DNA of 64,000 nt from Bos javanicus (Eukaryota; Chordata; Mammalia; Artiodactyla; Bovidae), in assembly GCF_032452875.1 (NCBI RefSeq), contig NC_083877.1:52207724-52271723 (forward strand), given 5' to 3'. Shown piece by piece: positions 23,801-38,800 of this stretch. The notes under the pieces are model-generated. The model did no database searches and was not told the origin of the DNA. It worked only from the letters and a program-made list of their open reading frames with translations. The stretch's first letter is position 1. Each line of letters begins with the position of its first letter. A program made the position numbers and the translations under genes.

Positions 23801-26800
23801 TTGATGATCCTCCCAGTAATTTTTTGTACACACACAAAACAATCTAGATATATTTATTTTCTTCTCTTAGTTTACATAAATGGTAGTATACTACACATGA
23901 CATTTTCCTGTGTCTTGCTTTTTTACCACTTACTCTGTATCTTTGAAATTTTTCTGTATCTTTTTGAAGAACTTATTCATTTTTATTTTTTTACAACTCT
24001 GTGATTGTAGAGATATAATATATTTTTAAAATTTTCTCTTTCTTAATGGACTTGTAAGGTTTCCAATCTTTTTACTATTATAAACAATGTTTAACAACTG
24101 AGTTTATACATACATCATTTCACATATGTGAGAGTTTTTCTACAGAATAAATTCTTAGGAAGAGAAGTGCTGTCAAAGGATATAGGCATTTGTAATTTGG
24201 GTAGATATTCCAAACTGCTTTTGCTAAAAGTAATGCAAACTACATTCCAAGCAGCAATCTGCCTGTTCCTCTATAGCACAGCTAATACAGCATCTTGTTC
24301 CACTTTTGCAGTTTTGCCAGTCTGCTAGATAAAAATGACATCACAGGACCATTTTAATCTGAGTTTCTCTTATTGAGAATGAGGAATTTAAGATCTCTTC
24401 ATCTGTCCTTTACTATAAATTATCTGTCACAAATATTTTGCCTATTTTTATGAGGTGGGCATTTTTCTTTTTGATTCATGGGCGCTTTTTAAGTACCCAG
24501 GATATTTGCCTACTAGTCGCTCAGTCGTGTCTGACTCCTTGTGACCCCATGGACTGCAGCTTGCAAGGCTCCTCAGTCCATGAGATTCCTCAGGCAAGAA
24601 CACTGGAGTGGGCTGCCATTTCATTCTCCATGCCTACTACCTATAGTATGAAGGCAAATAATTTTTCCCAGGTTGTCATTTGACTTTGGTATTTTTGCCA
24701 GCGCTAGTGTTCATTTTAATGTAGTAAAAATTATCAGTGTCATTAACTCTTCCTTTAGTGATTTTGGAATTGCATCTCTTCATAAAACAATACCTTCCCC
24801 TCTCCAAGACTGTAAAACAATTCACATATATTTTCTTCTGGCACTAAGTTTAACAAAATCTACCCAGAATTTGTCCAGATATAAGTCTGTCCCAACAGCA
24901 TATATTGGCTGGTCTATTTTCCTCCCTTCATTTCACATGCCGCATTTATCATAGATTGGGTTACATTTCTGGGCTCTTTTTCATTAATGTCTATTTATTT
25001 ATGTGCCAATACTATACTGTTTTCATCTTTGAGGCTTTCTCAATTTCTTGTAATAATAAGAGGGCTAGTCTCCTTCATTGCCTTTTTCTCCCCCTAGAAT
25101 TTTAACTCTTCATATTTATTTTCTGTACACCATGGAACCACCTAGTTCAGCTGTAAAAGAACAACATAAAATAAAAATCCTTTAATACTTTTACCGGGTA
25201 ATATTAAACTTACATATCAACACAAATGGTATTAATGTCTTATGATGTTGAATCTTCCTTTCCAAGTACATGATATATATGTCTTTCTACTTATTAAAAT
25301 TTATTTCCAGATACCTGGCAGTATTTTGTTGCTTTTATTTCCTCTAACTGGTTTTTTGCATATTGCAATCTATTTGTCTATGTCCATTAATATTTTACCC
25401 TGCTACTTTACAGAATTCTTCTGTTTACAGCAGTTTTTTCATTGGTTCGCTTGAGTTTTCTGGGTATGTAGTCATACGATTTGTAAACTGTGATAGTTTT
25501 TCATCTACCTATCCAGTTTTTATACCTCTAAATCTATTTCTCTTGCTAAATTCCATGGCTAGTCTCTCCAGTACAATATCATTTAATAATAATAGAGCTG
25601 CCTTCCTCGTCTTGTTCTTGACTTTGGAGGGAATGCTTTGAAAGTGAAAATTATTCTTGCCACAAAAATTTTCCTTCAAATAATAAACTTCATTCTATGA
25701 TAATATTCCCTCAATTCATGTAAAATATGATTCCAGGGACTTCCCCGGTTGTCCAGGGATTAGGAATCTGCCTTCCAGTGCAGGGGAGGTGGGTTCAATC
25801 CCTGGTCAGGAAACTAAGATTCCACGCGCTATGGAGCGACTAAGCACGCGCCACAACTGGAGAGCCCACGAGCTGCACCACAGACCCAGTGCAATCACGT
25901 TCCTATGATTCCACTCACAAGGAACACGATACACTCAAGTATCTTCAGGCACTAGCAACTGAGAGGGAGTTCTAAGCCCTAGCATCCCTTCACATGATGC
26001 TACTTACTGACAGTTCCTGGGTGAGCTGTCGAATCTTCTGTCTCATTTCATCATAGTCTCCATACATTCTCTTTCTTACTTTTTCCAAAGTGGCTCTCAC
26101 CTGCAGCCCACAAAAATGCTGGTTAGAGATCAAGCTACAATATTTTCATGTGAGATTTCCAAAACATTTAAGAAACCCTAATGAGAGAAAGGCCTCACAA
26201 AAAAATATTCTTAGGAACAGGACAATTTGGGATATTAAGAAAGAGTATCACAAGGGAATTATCCAAATAATAGTGATAATAATAAATACATATTGTGGAT
26301 TATATATAATTATTAATAAATATTAATTATCAAATAACATGCTCTAAAGAAAAAATGGTTTACTGAAATTTACCTACCACCCTAAAAATCATATTCAGGC
26401 GGGATTTTCCCCTTTTCCTATCACATACTTTTATAAGTAGGAACTGTTTAACTGGTCAACTTCATAAATACATGATTATTGTTGTTGTTGTTGTTTTGTC
26501 ACTATGTCATGTCCAAACCTTTTGCAACCCCATGGACTGTAGCCTGCCAGGCTCCTCTGTCCATGGGATTCTCCATGCAAGAATACTAGAGTGGGTGGCC
26601 ATTCCCTTCTCCAGAGAATCTTCCAACCCAGGGATCAAATCCATGTCTCCTGCATCAGCAGGTGGATTCTTTACTACTGAGCCACCAGGGAAGCCAAAAC
26701 ACACGACTAGGCAGACCAAAACAAAAAAACAAAAAAAAGGCACCTCTAATTTTCCCTATCACTGTCTTGACTGCCAAAGAACAAATAAATGTTTGGAATG

Positions 26801-29800
26801 TAAGGAAGGAAAGTATGAGCTTAGAGAGCCCATAAATGTGAAAGTCAGTTCCTCAATAATCACCAACACTACACAAGGCACTAAATGTAAGAAAAGTCAT
26901 GGTGATTCCCCCAAACACCTGTTTATACAAACTCTGTTTAAATTTCTCTATAATACCACTTCCAGAGGAGTAATGGGGCCTTAAATATATTCTCAATAAA
27001 AGCAAAAAACCTAACAAATAGTCTCTATCTTCACTCTTCTTCTGGTGCTCCCTTGGTTGAATGAAGAACTCAGGGATTCTCATACAAAAAAAGCAGCCTC
27101 AAAGGAGCCCTCTCCAGAAGGCTCTGGAACTTCTATCACAGGAAAGGCTCAAAAGCAGCAGTTTGGTTAGAATGAGGGGTTAAGTAGGCCACAGCACATG
27201 GGGACTTAATTTTGAAACTGTATTTATACAACTAGCACATTGCTTTAAACTGCATGTTTATTAGGAATGACTGGATATTGGTGGAGATTTCAGGGCAGGA
27301 GAAGGCAAGTCACAACACCTTGCCTTCCCAAATGAATTGTAATGATAGAGTGTACTTTCTCACCATTGAATACAAACATTTTGGGGGAAATGAGGCCAAA
27401 AGCAACAACCTTTTCATTCTGGGCAGACAGAACGGCTTTCATCTGTGACCCTGAGTTGGTTCTCAGCCTACTCACTGTTGGGGAGTGGGTGGAGTTGGAT
27501 GTGACTCCCATTGGCAAATACTGCCAGAGTCCACCCACAAGTGAGGGAAGGTGCACAAACCCATAAACACACTCAGGAATGAGTAGCCTGGGATGGATCT
27601 GAAGCCAGCCCCAGAAGGTGGAATCAAAAATTTGATTTTAAATTGTAGATCACAGTGGAGGCTGGCAATTCAGGTCAGAAATTCTCATGTGATTTGGACA
27701 CCTGACAGCCTGAACCTACGATTTTGTCTTGGACAATCTGCAACTCACCAATCTGCTTAGCAGGTTTACCTCTGAAGTGGTGCCATGTTATTTGGGGCAT
27801 CTCAGTGAGAAAGGCATAAGCATTTGCATGAGAAAAATAGGGGCAACCAAAAAGGTACAAGCTGTCCCTACATAGAAACATAGGAATGGGCTACTCTGAA
27901 TGGTTAGAAATGATCTTCAGGGTTTGGACGACGGGGGCTCTGAGGGTGACAGGTGTCAGACAGGCTCTGCCCACTTGTGTATGAGTATGGCTCGTCTGGC
28001 TTTTCTTCATTTTCTCAGTTAAGAATTTATTATCTTTTTTATTCCTTAAAATTGTACAACTATCCAAATCTTTCAAGACACATTAAGAAAGGTACATTTA
28101 TTATTTTTTGATATTTGATAAGAGATGTTCTTCTCAAAAACTCAAAACAAAAGCTGACCACACGTGATTGAGTCCTGCTGGCAAACAAAGCCAGATAAAA
28201 CAGAGCTAGTTTTGACCTTAACGATCCCTTCTCAGCCCCCATGATCTGTAAAGGAGAAAAGTGAAGCTCAGATAGGGCAAAAGTTTGGCTGGGTCAAAGA
28301 GCTGGACCTTGAACCACGATCCATGGGGACTCCACTGCCCATGCTGTCCTGCTTCTCACGGGTACTTTTTAGTCCACAGGCCAGTGTCTGGGACAGCTCA
28401 TATCCTTTCTATCTAATCACTCTGGTTTGACAACAAAGGCACTATTCAATCTAGGGAGACACTGGGTAGACCAAGAAGGAATGGAGATGATGGATGGATA
28501 GAAGGAAGGAAGGAGGGAAGGAGGAGAGAAGGAAGAAAAGATAGATGATAGATGAAAAGAAAAGATTACAAGGAAATACTCCAAAATGTTAACAACTGTT
28601 CTGGTTGAATTGTAGAATCATGGGTGATTTTGTTTTCTTCTTCATACATCTTTATATTTTTCAAAAGTTCTCCAAAGAACATACATTTTAAAAGAAATGT
28701 AATATTAATTACAAAGAAATGGTATTAATTGGCCTGGGTTGGACAATGTCTATTGTGGTTGACTTCCCAGCATCTGTTTCAACCCAACTGATTGGCCTGA
28801 ACCATCAAACCAATTCCCAAGGCCCATTCCCCTTGCCAGTGATGGATTTGGGAATGGGCATGTAACCTGGGTCCTTGCCAATGAGACACCAGGGAAAGTC
28901 TGATGACGGGTCTCTAAAGGGTAACCAGAGATGATTGTCTCCTTTTCCTTCTCCAGACACCATCATATTTTCAGATGATGCTGTAAGCCTAAGGCTGAAG
29001 GAGGAAAGAACCAAGGGAATCTCAGAAGTAGAACTGGTGCTTGGAGAGCCCTGCCTGGACTGCACCTATCCTTAGACTTATCCCAACATGAGAAAAATTT
29101 CCTTGAAGAGTTGGCTTTTCTGCTACATGTAGCCAAAAGTATCCAAATTTATACAGCTATCCAAACTCTTATATTCAGTTCAGTTCAGTCGCTCAGTCGT
29201 ATCCAACTCTTTGCAACCCCATGAATTGCAGCATGCCAGGCCTCCCTGTCCATCACCAACTCCCGGAATTCACTCAGACTCACGTCCATCAAGTCGGTGA
29301 CGCCATCCAGCCATCTCATCCTCTGCCGTCCCCTTCTCCTCTTGCCCCCAATCCCTCCCAGCATCAGAGTCTTTTCCAATGAGTCAACTCTTCGCATGAG
29401 GTGGCCAAAGTACTGGAGTTCCAGCTTCAGCATCATTCCTCCCAAAGAACACCCAGGGCTGATCTCCTTTAGAATGGACTGGTTGGATCTCCTTGCAGTC
29501 CAAGGGACTCTCAAGAGTCTTCTCCAACACCACAGTTCAAAAGCATCAATTCTTCGGCACTCAGCTTTCTTCACAGTCCAACTCTCACATCCATACAAGA
29601 CTACTGGAAAAACCATAGCCTTGACTAGATGGACCTTTGTTGGCAAAGTAATGTCTCTGCTTTTGAATATGGTATCTAGGTTGGTCATAACTTTCCTTCC
29701 AAGGAGTAAGCGTCTTTTAATTTCAGGAGTGTCCAATATAATTAGCAAAACTACCTAAGAGCCTCCTTATCATACATGGAAGAAAAAAGCTATTTGGCCT

Positions 29801-32800
29801 ACTGAGTTTCCTTACTTAATAACATATTGAACTTCATTCTGTACCTCACTGCAAAATTACATGTGTGCTTCCCTGGTGGCTCAGACGGTAAAGAATCTGT
29901 CTGAAATGCAGGAGACCTAGGTTCGATTCCTGCTCGGGAAGTTCCCCTGGAGAAGGAAATGGCAACCCACTCTAGTATTCTTGCCTGGGAAATCCCATGA
30001 ACAGAAGAGCCTGGAAGGCTACAATCCATGGGGTCTCAAAGAGTTGGACACAACTGAGCAACTAACACTTTTCACATCACCATGAAGATCTGTAGTGGTT
30101 TTCCATCCAAAATGACAACGTTTAGAATTATTTCAAAATGACTTATTACATTCATATCAGAGCTTCCAACTCCACCCTCTTAGATGCTACAAGAAGACTA
30201 TAAAACAGATAAAAAAAAATCCTTAAACTACTCACGTCTTTGATGTAGTTCATCTCTTCTTTCAGCTGATTGGTGGTCCACCCATACACCACCATTTCTT
30301 TCTGCTGGTTTTGATCTGATCTTCGCACCACACCATAGACAACACCCTGAGGGAGTTTCCTGGTCGATTCTCCATTGCTCAGGTCACGATGCTGAAAGAG
30401 GGGAGGAAAAGAGAAGAGAATGATGACTCTTTAGGCTTTGTAGAGGCAGCTGTCATCACGGGCCCACTGAACACGGTTATGCAGGTTGTGCCCAGCACTG
30501 AGATGCCTGGCAATGAGGGAGGGGTGGCACTGCCAGCAGAAATCCAACCTGGTCTCTACTCACCAAGTCATAGTTGGCCTGGGCCTATCTTTCCCCTGGA
30601 AGACCAGCACCTTGCCCTAATTTCCACCAAAGCTCTGTCCCTTTATCAAGCAGCACTCTGCAGGAACCCATCTTCCCAGAGAAGGCATCTTTTTGACAAA
30701 GGCGCCTTCCGACAAAGTACTTGTGCCATCCCTGATAGCAAGAGTGAGTGTCTGAAATCTCACATTCTTGGTAAAGCTGTTTGTATGCTGGTTCCTCTGT
30801 ATGACTTCATCATCATCACTAACTATGTGGCCTGAAATCCAGGAGGTTGAGATATGTGGGGGAAGAATGCTGACAGCCATCTGGCAACCAGATTGTCCTC
30901 TGACGTTAAAGCTGACCCTGGAGCCAGTTCTGAGGAAGGGAGGTGGGGGTCCCCTGTTGTGACTATTCTGAAATGAAATGAAATGAAATACTTCTGAAAA
31001 GTCAGGCAGAGGCAGCATGACATCACTCCAAAAGAATCCTCTGCTCCTTGGCTCTCTCAGTTAAAACTCCCATCATTGCTGAAGTGCAAACACACTTGGG
31101 AAGGGGGGACGTGGCCAAGAGAAACTAAGATTTATTGAGCACCTTCTATAAGCTAGACATGTTCCTCAGACATTTAATCTTCACAGCCACACCACAACAC
31201 AATGACTGTCCTTTCCACTTTATAGCAGAGAGAACTTAAGTTCAGAGAGGTCAAGTCTCATCTCTTGTTCATGGTCACATACCTAGGTTCAAGCCCAGTT
31301 CTGTCCGATACTAAGGACACCTCCCCATAGGCTTTGTTGGATGTAGAGGGACAGAGTAGGCCATCACAACATGGAAGAGAGGGGACAGGAACAACGTAAG
31401 ACGAGGGACTGAGATGGTAGAGAAAAACCAGCCTACGTCTAATCTTCCTTGGGGCTGACAATGTCACAGGGCAGAAGGCTGAGTTTCATAATGATAACTT
31501 TGCTCTTACACTAATTTTTAAACCACCTTTGCATAAATTCTTTCTATGCATTTGCAAAACATCTTTGACTTATAAAACTATAATGTGTATGTTAAAATCA
31601 TTCATTTGTGGCAGAACAGTAAGTCCTTTATGATCCCATTCAATCAAAGCTTGTAAAAGTTACCAAATTATTAATCATTAATGACCTCTAAGCTGGGGCT
31701 TCCCTGGTGGCTCAGACGTTAAAGCATCTGCCTGCAACGCGGGAGACCTGGGTTCGATCCCTGGGTCGGGAAGATGTCCTGGAGAAGGAAATGGCAACCC
31801 ACTCCAAGAAGAAGGGCTTCCCTGGTGATCCAGTGATTAAGAATTCATCTGCCAATGCAAGAGACACAGGTTTGATCCCCTTGATGGAGTAACTAAGCCT
31901 GTGCCTCACAACTACTGAGCCCGTGTGCTGCAACTACCGAAGCCCACACAGCTAGAACCTGTGTTCCACAAGAGAAGCCATCTCGGTGAGAAGCCCACAC
32001 ATCGCAATGAAGAGTAGCCCTCGCTTGCTGCAACTAGAAAAAGCCCACATGCAACAGTGAAGACTCAGCACAGCCAAAAATTTTAAAATAAATCTTAAAA
32101 AATAACAAAATATCCATTGCTTCCCACTCTTCTGTACAAACTTGTTAAGAGATAAAATATGAGGGGTGGGACACTTGCATTGCTTATGGAAAATGCTTTC
32201 ACTAGAGCCCCTCATACCTGGGTCCCACAGGCACTGAGGCAACTCTTAATGTTGATACCTGAGTTTAGGTGAGTAGGGGGTTAAATGGCACTCAGTGGAG
32301 TGAGAAGCTCGGATTAGATATCCCAGCTTTACTACACATATAATCAGGAAGAGGAAAAGCTCTAATGAAACTCCCACATACCAGGAAACAAAAGCAAGCT
32401 CTTTCAGTCACCAGCTCCACCCAGTTCCTGAAAAACAAGCTGATGGTGGCCTAAGGCTTTGGGAAAACTTGTTTCTGAAAAGCAAAGGTTTTCACAGGTG
32501 GACTATCCTACAGGAAAACGCTCAGGTGACCAGATTAAGAGGATTTGTCTTCATGCCCATGAGGGGAGATGGGGACCACCACAGATGGAGGTATATACAG
32601 ACAAGCCAGGGACAACATGGTCTATGAAGCACATCCCAAGAGGTCGTGGATCTGAAAGTTATACACATGGAAAGATATCAAAGATCTGTTAAGTAAAAAA
32701 TAGTACCTTTCATATTTCTATTTTTTGTTTTGCAAGTACGTGTTTGAGTGAGTAAAACACCTAGAAAGTTGGACTCCACATCTTCAATAATATTTTTTCA

Positions 32801-35800
32801 AAAAATGACAACTAAAAAATTATTACAAAGTCAGGATCTAAATGAGAGACCCACAGGAAAGCGCCCAACACAGGAGCAGGGCCATCAGCATGGGCCACCC
32901 CACAGGGAGAGGACTCCTGAGGAGTTGCTGGGCTGTGATGGGGACGGGGAAAGGGTGTTTACGAAGAAAGAAAATATTTTTTGGCTAGCTATTTTACTAT
33001 ACAATGTTCTCTTTAATCTCCACATTAACCCTACTGTGTATATATTACTAGTTTTTCCAAGGTGGCAGTATTCAAGTGCCTGTTTGTGTTTCCAAATCTA
33101 GGCTCTTTCTTTAACCATAAAACCTTCAGGATAGCTTGTGTGTTAATCACTCAGTCATGTCAGACTCTTTGCGACCTCATGGTCTGTAGCCCATTGGGCT
33201 CCTCTGCCAATGGGATTCTCCAGGCAAGAATACTGGAGTGGGTAGCCATTTCCTCCTCCAGGGATCTTCCTGATCCAGGGATCAAAGCTGGCTCTCCTGC
33301 ATTGCAGGCAAATTCCTACCATCTGAGCCACCAAAACCTTCAGGATAGCATAGAGGAGAGGAAGTGGAGCTCACAGCTTCGTGTGGTCCCAGACCTCAAG
33401 GTTATGGGAGCTAAGAGGGAGGCCCTCAGATTCAGGGCCACTGGGAGGAGATGAGCCCAGGATGGGAGGCTCTTCTCTAGCCTCCCAGGATCCATCTCCC
33501 TCCAGTCCCTCACTTCATTCCAGCCTCAGGGCCTCTTTTCTGTTCCTTTATCAGCCAACCTCCTTCATGCCTCAGGCATTTACACAGCCTATTCCCTCTC
33601 ACTGCAGAGCCACTGCTGGGCTGAAATGTTCTCTCAAGGTCATCTTCACCAACTCTTCAGACAGTCAGGTCTCTACAACACTTACCACCACCATGATGGA
33701 GTGACTGTTAGCATCACGATATATGTAAGGCCTGTTTCCCTACCAAATCAAAGTTCTAAGAAGTCTAGGGTCTTATCTGTCTTCTTTTTCACCATAATCC
33801 CCAGCAACTAACAGTGATGGACACTTAATGAGTTCTCAATAAATACTTGCTGAATGAATAAGAAGCTTTAAAAGTTGGAAGAGGTTCTGGGGAATTACTC
33901 AGAATATGTAAAGTTGGTCCCCTGAAGAGAACATCCTTTGTTCCTCTAAAATGAAGCCACAGGGTGGGAGTAGGGGGTGATATTTGCCCCAAGCATAAAA
34001 TCTATACCCAGAAAAAGTTGCAAAGTATCTGAGACTTCTATTACTTTTACAAAACGTGAGCATGCTTTTGGTCAAAAACTGGAAAACCCAGAAAAAAAAA
34101 GTAAAAAGAGTTGACGCGTTTGACACTGTGTTTATAGCTGAATTTTTCTCCTCCCGTGTCCTTTAAAATAATCTCCCCATAAGATAAATATTAATTTTTA
34201 GGCATGATAACAGCATTGTGATTATATTAAGAGATAATCTTTATCTTTTAGAGACATATACTTAGACTATTTATGACATCTGGGACACAGGGTGGAGGAA
34301 GTGGACGGGGGTGGAGATAGGGCGAGACTGACCGTGGATTGAGGGCTGTCAGCTGGGTGAAGGTTCCAATATTCATTACACAATTCAGTCTCCTTTTGTT
34401 TATGTTTGAAATTCTCCATAATTAAAAGCTTTTTCAACTTCTTTATAATGCTGCTCGGTATTAAAAAAATCAAATTTTAAAAAATGTACACTAGGCCTAC
34501 TAAAAGCTTCCTGGACATAAAACAACAGCAGATAAAATTGCCTTGAAAACAAAAGCCCTAATAAAGGCACAGAACAAAAAAGTTTTTGCCAAAGAAGGGA
34601 AAAGGACATAATCAACTGAAAGAACATCCCAAGTCCCTCTGTGCAAAGCAGCAGAATTCATGACAGGCACCATCAGTAAACTATACAGAGACTCTCTCAA
34701 TGAAACTATTCCCTGGGATGTCTGCGTGACTTACAACTTACTTACAGGCTCATGCTATGGCTGTCTTCCCTAAAGATACTTGGCAGCAAGCGCCTTAGAA
34801 AAGAAAAACGATAGAAAAGTAACTCAGCCTAAACTCCTGCTCTACAGGTTTTATTGCTATCAGAAAGCAGGGGTATAAATTCAGTGATAGATGACCATAT
34901 TTTCTAAACCCTAACTCAGAATATAAGATCTTGCAATGAGATCACCTCTACAGAGGTTATCTACAGAGACAGTGGCTCTATCTGTTGTAGTCACTGCTAG
35001 ATCCTCAGTGCTCACCATAAATGGATGCTCAGTAAGTACAGTTCAAAGGCAAGAAGAAAGAGAAAATAGTTGGAACTGTGCCTGTGTCAGAATATTTGGA
35101 GTATGTGGCCATCCAAGACACTGATTTTAGAAAAGAAAAACATCCCATGGTCAAGAAGGGATCTCAGACATAAAGAACAGACTTGTGGACTTGGGGAGAG
35201 GGGAGGAGTGGGTGAAATGTATAGAAAGAGTAACGTGGAAACTTACATGACCATATGTAAAATAGACAGCCAACGGGAATTTGCTGTACGGCTAAGGAAA
35301 TTCAAACAGGGGCTCTGTATCAACCTAGAGGGGTGGGATGGGGAGGGAGATGGGAGGGAAATTCAAAAGGGAGGGGATATATGTATACCTATGGCTGATT
35401 TCTGTCGAGGTTTGACAGAAAACAACAAAATTCTGTAAAGCAATTATCCTTCAATTTAAAAATTAATTAATTAAAAAATAGAAGGGGTCTCAGAGAATAA
35501 ATAGTATCAGAAACAGCCTACCATAAATCCAAACTAATGCTAGTAGACTGCCACAGCCAGCCCCTGACCCCAGAGGCCAGGATAGGCAGCTGGTCACACG
35601 TCTGGCTGCCAGTATGACTTCGATGGCCTGAAACATGAATTGAGTGACTTGAAAACTAGAAGCCATTTTCAAAACTTTTGGTTTTGGACTTTTCCTTCCA
35701 GCCAGAGGGCTTCCCTGGTGGCTCAAATGGTCAAGAATCTGCCTGCAATGCAGGAAACCTGGGTTCACTCCCTGAGTTGGGGAAATCCCTTGGAGAAGGG

Positions 35801-38800
35801 AATGGTAACCCACTCCAATATTCTTGCCTGGAGAACCCCAGGGACAGAGGAGCCTGGCAAGCTATAGTCCATGGGGTTGCAGAGTTAGACACAACTGCAA
35901 GACTAACACTTTTTCCAGCCAGAAGGCAGAAGGTGACCTGGGGACTCTTTAAATGCTGAGTGTCTGGGCGCTGGATCCATCCCGAAGGCAGAAGCGATCA
36001 CTTTCAGGAATGCGGTCTGACCTGTGTGTCCATCGTAGCAAATTATGGTTCCTGGTCATTATTCATGCTTGACATTGTTTTGTCTGATTATAACAAAAAT
36101 GGACGCTATAACTGAGCCTCTGGGGCTCTTCCACAGTCTGGGAGAGGACTAGGACTATTCCCTCTGGAATACAGAGGGGATGGGCAGGCTTGTCCCCTCA
36201 GATAAATGAAGACCTTTGAGTAACTAAGATATTTGTTGTTTTTAACTATCTCACAAGAATGAATAGAGACCACTTCCTACATAAACTTATGGTTGGAAAA
36301 AGACAGATCACTTTGAATGCTTAAAGATGAGAAGAAAAAGAAAACTTCTAGTCAAGCAGAAATCACACAAGAGGGACTTCCCTGGGGATGCAAGTGGCTA
36401 AGGTTTCCAATGCAGGGGCTACATTCCATCCCTGGGTTAGGAAGATCCCCTGAAGGGCATGGCAACCCACTCCAGTATTCTTGCCTGGAGAATCCCATGG
36501 ACAGAGGACCTTGGTGTGCTACAGTCCATAGGGTCATACAGAGTCAGACACAACTGAAGTGACTTAGCACGCACGCACGCAGAGAACTAGAGCCCTCACG
36601 CCACAAGGAAGAGTTCACATGCCACAACTAAGACCTGGCGCAGCCAAAAAAAAAACAAATCTCACAAGAAAATGTAGTTCTGATAGTATCCTTATAAGAG
36701 TAACTTCTTAAAGATAATACTCCATTCTAAGCAGACAATAGCTGCTTAGGCCTAAAAACCGCAGGAAAAGGAGAAGAGTATCTGGGGGGAGGCGAGGGGT
36801 CAGTTCTCTTCTGGAACCCAGTGGTACAGTACACACCTTAGGTAAGTTACTTTGACTGATACCAGACCTTCCTGATAGGAGGAAGCATGCAAGTTGACGT
36901 CACCATGATGACTCGCCAGGGCACAGACCTGAGTAAGAACTGCAAAGCGTTACTAGCTGTGTGGCCCTGTGCAAGTGACTTACTTCAAGGTCCTGAATGG
37001 TAAAATGGGGATAATACCATCAATTTCAGAAGCTTGTTTCAAGGAAGACACGGAATAACATAATAAGTCATCTGGTGCACTGCCGGGCATACTAACAGAT
37101 ACTGACAGATTCTATAGTTTGCGGCGGTGGCTTTAGATTTCTGAGTATCTGATTTCCTACTAGATTCTCCATGTCCGTCTGGATGCCTCTGCCTGTCTGT
37201 CCACCTCCCTTCTCTGGCGTCTTTTTGCTGTTCCATCGCAGTCATCAGATTCACTCTGACAGTGACATGCTCACGCTTGAACTGGCCTTGGTTTCTCCGC
37301 ATGAGGAAAGAAACACAAAGTCTTGGGAAGTTAGGAAAATGGAAGAGTTGGGTCAGCAGTTCTGTACACAGTCCCCCATCTCTCCTCGGTGTGTGATGAG
37401 GCGGGGGCAGGGCACACTGCTGGGGCAGCCATTGACCCCGACCTTATATTAAACCAGTCACTGTGCCTTCACTGTTCTACAGATGCACTGTCATACATAT
37501 TTATTTGAATAGAGAGTCCCAGAACTAAAGAAATTTAGAAAAATGCTGGCTCCAGGCTAACATTTCCACTTGCCAGAAGAGGAAATTGAGGCCCCTGGAG
37601 ATGACTTGAGTGGCCTGCCATGACCTTGAGTGGTCAGGCAGCCAGGACTCTCTGCCCTTCCAGGGGCTGCTATCTCTGAGAGGCACAGAGAGTCCTACAC
37701 AGTATCACCAGGGAGGCCCCAGCCGCATCTGAATCACGGCAGTGCACGCCCTCACCTGGCAACAGCCCGGGATATTGTATAAACAGTCACACCAAGGACA
37801 AGAACTCAGCAGGCTTATTCATCCGGGGCTTTTAAGGCTTTAAAGACTTAGAAGACTATAAAACCAAACAGCAAAGGTTTCCTTTTAACCATTTTACTGG
37901 ACTATGAAAGCCCTTGACTTTGTATACATACACATATATCTGCTCTCTCTCAGTCAGGATTCTCCAAGATCTACAGAAAAACAGCTTCTTTAGAAACATA
38001 TGTCACTCCAAGGACATCTATGACAGTGGGATGTTAGCTGTTTAAAATATTATCCACTTCAAGCTACTTAGTCAATTGGGAAAAACTTCACCACTGCACA
38101 GACTCAGAATCGGCAGAGCTCAGATGGTATTCTCCAAAATTCAACTATATAGTGAGACCCTGATACAACATGATAAAGGGGGTGTTGATTTGGTTTCTTA
38201 TTTGTGTGGGTGTATGTCTATGTCTCTATAAAAGTATACTGCATACAGATTTGGATAGGAATATAAATGTATACATTCACAAAGTTCTTTGAAAATGACA
38301 GGGGTTTAATTTCAAAATTATTTTCTACCAACTTTAATGTTCAACAATTTAGTAAACATGTCATCAATTCCTCAACATGAAATGTGTGTCTACAAATGAA
38401 TCAGCATTTCCTCTTCCCTATAGTTAACAACTTTTAATATGTAAATAAAAGTTCATTGCTCATTCACCCGAGTTGTTAATGCAATTTAAGGTGATAATAG
38501 TTCACAAAGAAACTTATCGTCGGTTGAACTGTGTTCTGCAAATAGAGAGCATGTTGGAGTCTTTCTCCCCAGAACCTCAGAATTGGACCCTATTTGGGGA
38601 CAGAGACAAGTTAATAAGAGGTCAGTAGAGTACGAGCTAACCCAATATGACTAGTGTCCTTGTAAAAAGAGGACAATTTCAATCCAGAGACACATACACA
38701 CAGGAGAACACCAGGTAAACCTGGAGTGATGCTGCCATAGCCAAGGATTGCCAAGAGCCTCCGAAAGCTGTAAAAGCCAAGGATGGCTGCCTCCCTGGAG

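Larger units (their letters stand above)
22180..26007 (-). other. MYZAP: MYZAP intron 4
   Basis: 3.8 kb. About half is one old L1 in the minus orientation. Two CHR SINEs and one Bov-A are also present. Positions 22180-22930 and 23100-23700 show nothing recognisable. Confidence 0.8.
26101..30235 (-). other. MYZAP: MYZAP intron 3
   Basis: 4.1 kb. Holds Bov-tA copies, a MIR, a purine-rich microsatellite and a BovB 3' end. 28560-28720 and 28730-29060 look like diverged ancient repeats I cannot name. 26700-28240 shows nothing recognisable. Confidence 0.75.

Noticed and set aside
29185..29748. Minus-strand 187-codon frame as a possible gene
   Set aside because: It is the 3' end of the BovB ORF2 product, part of a 5'-truncated mobile element.
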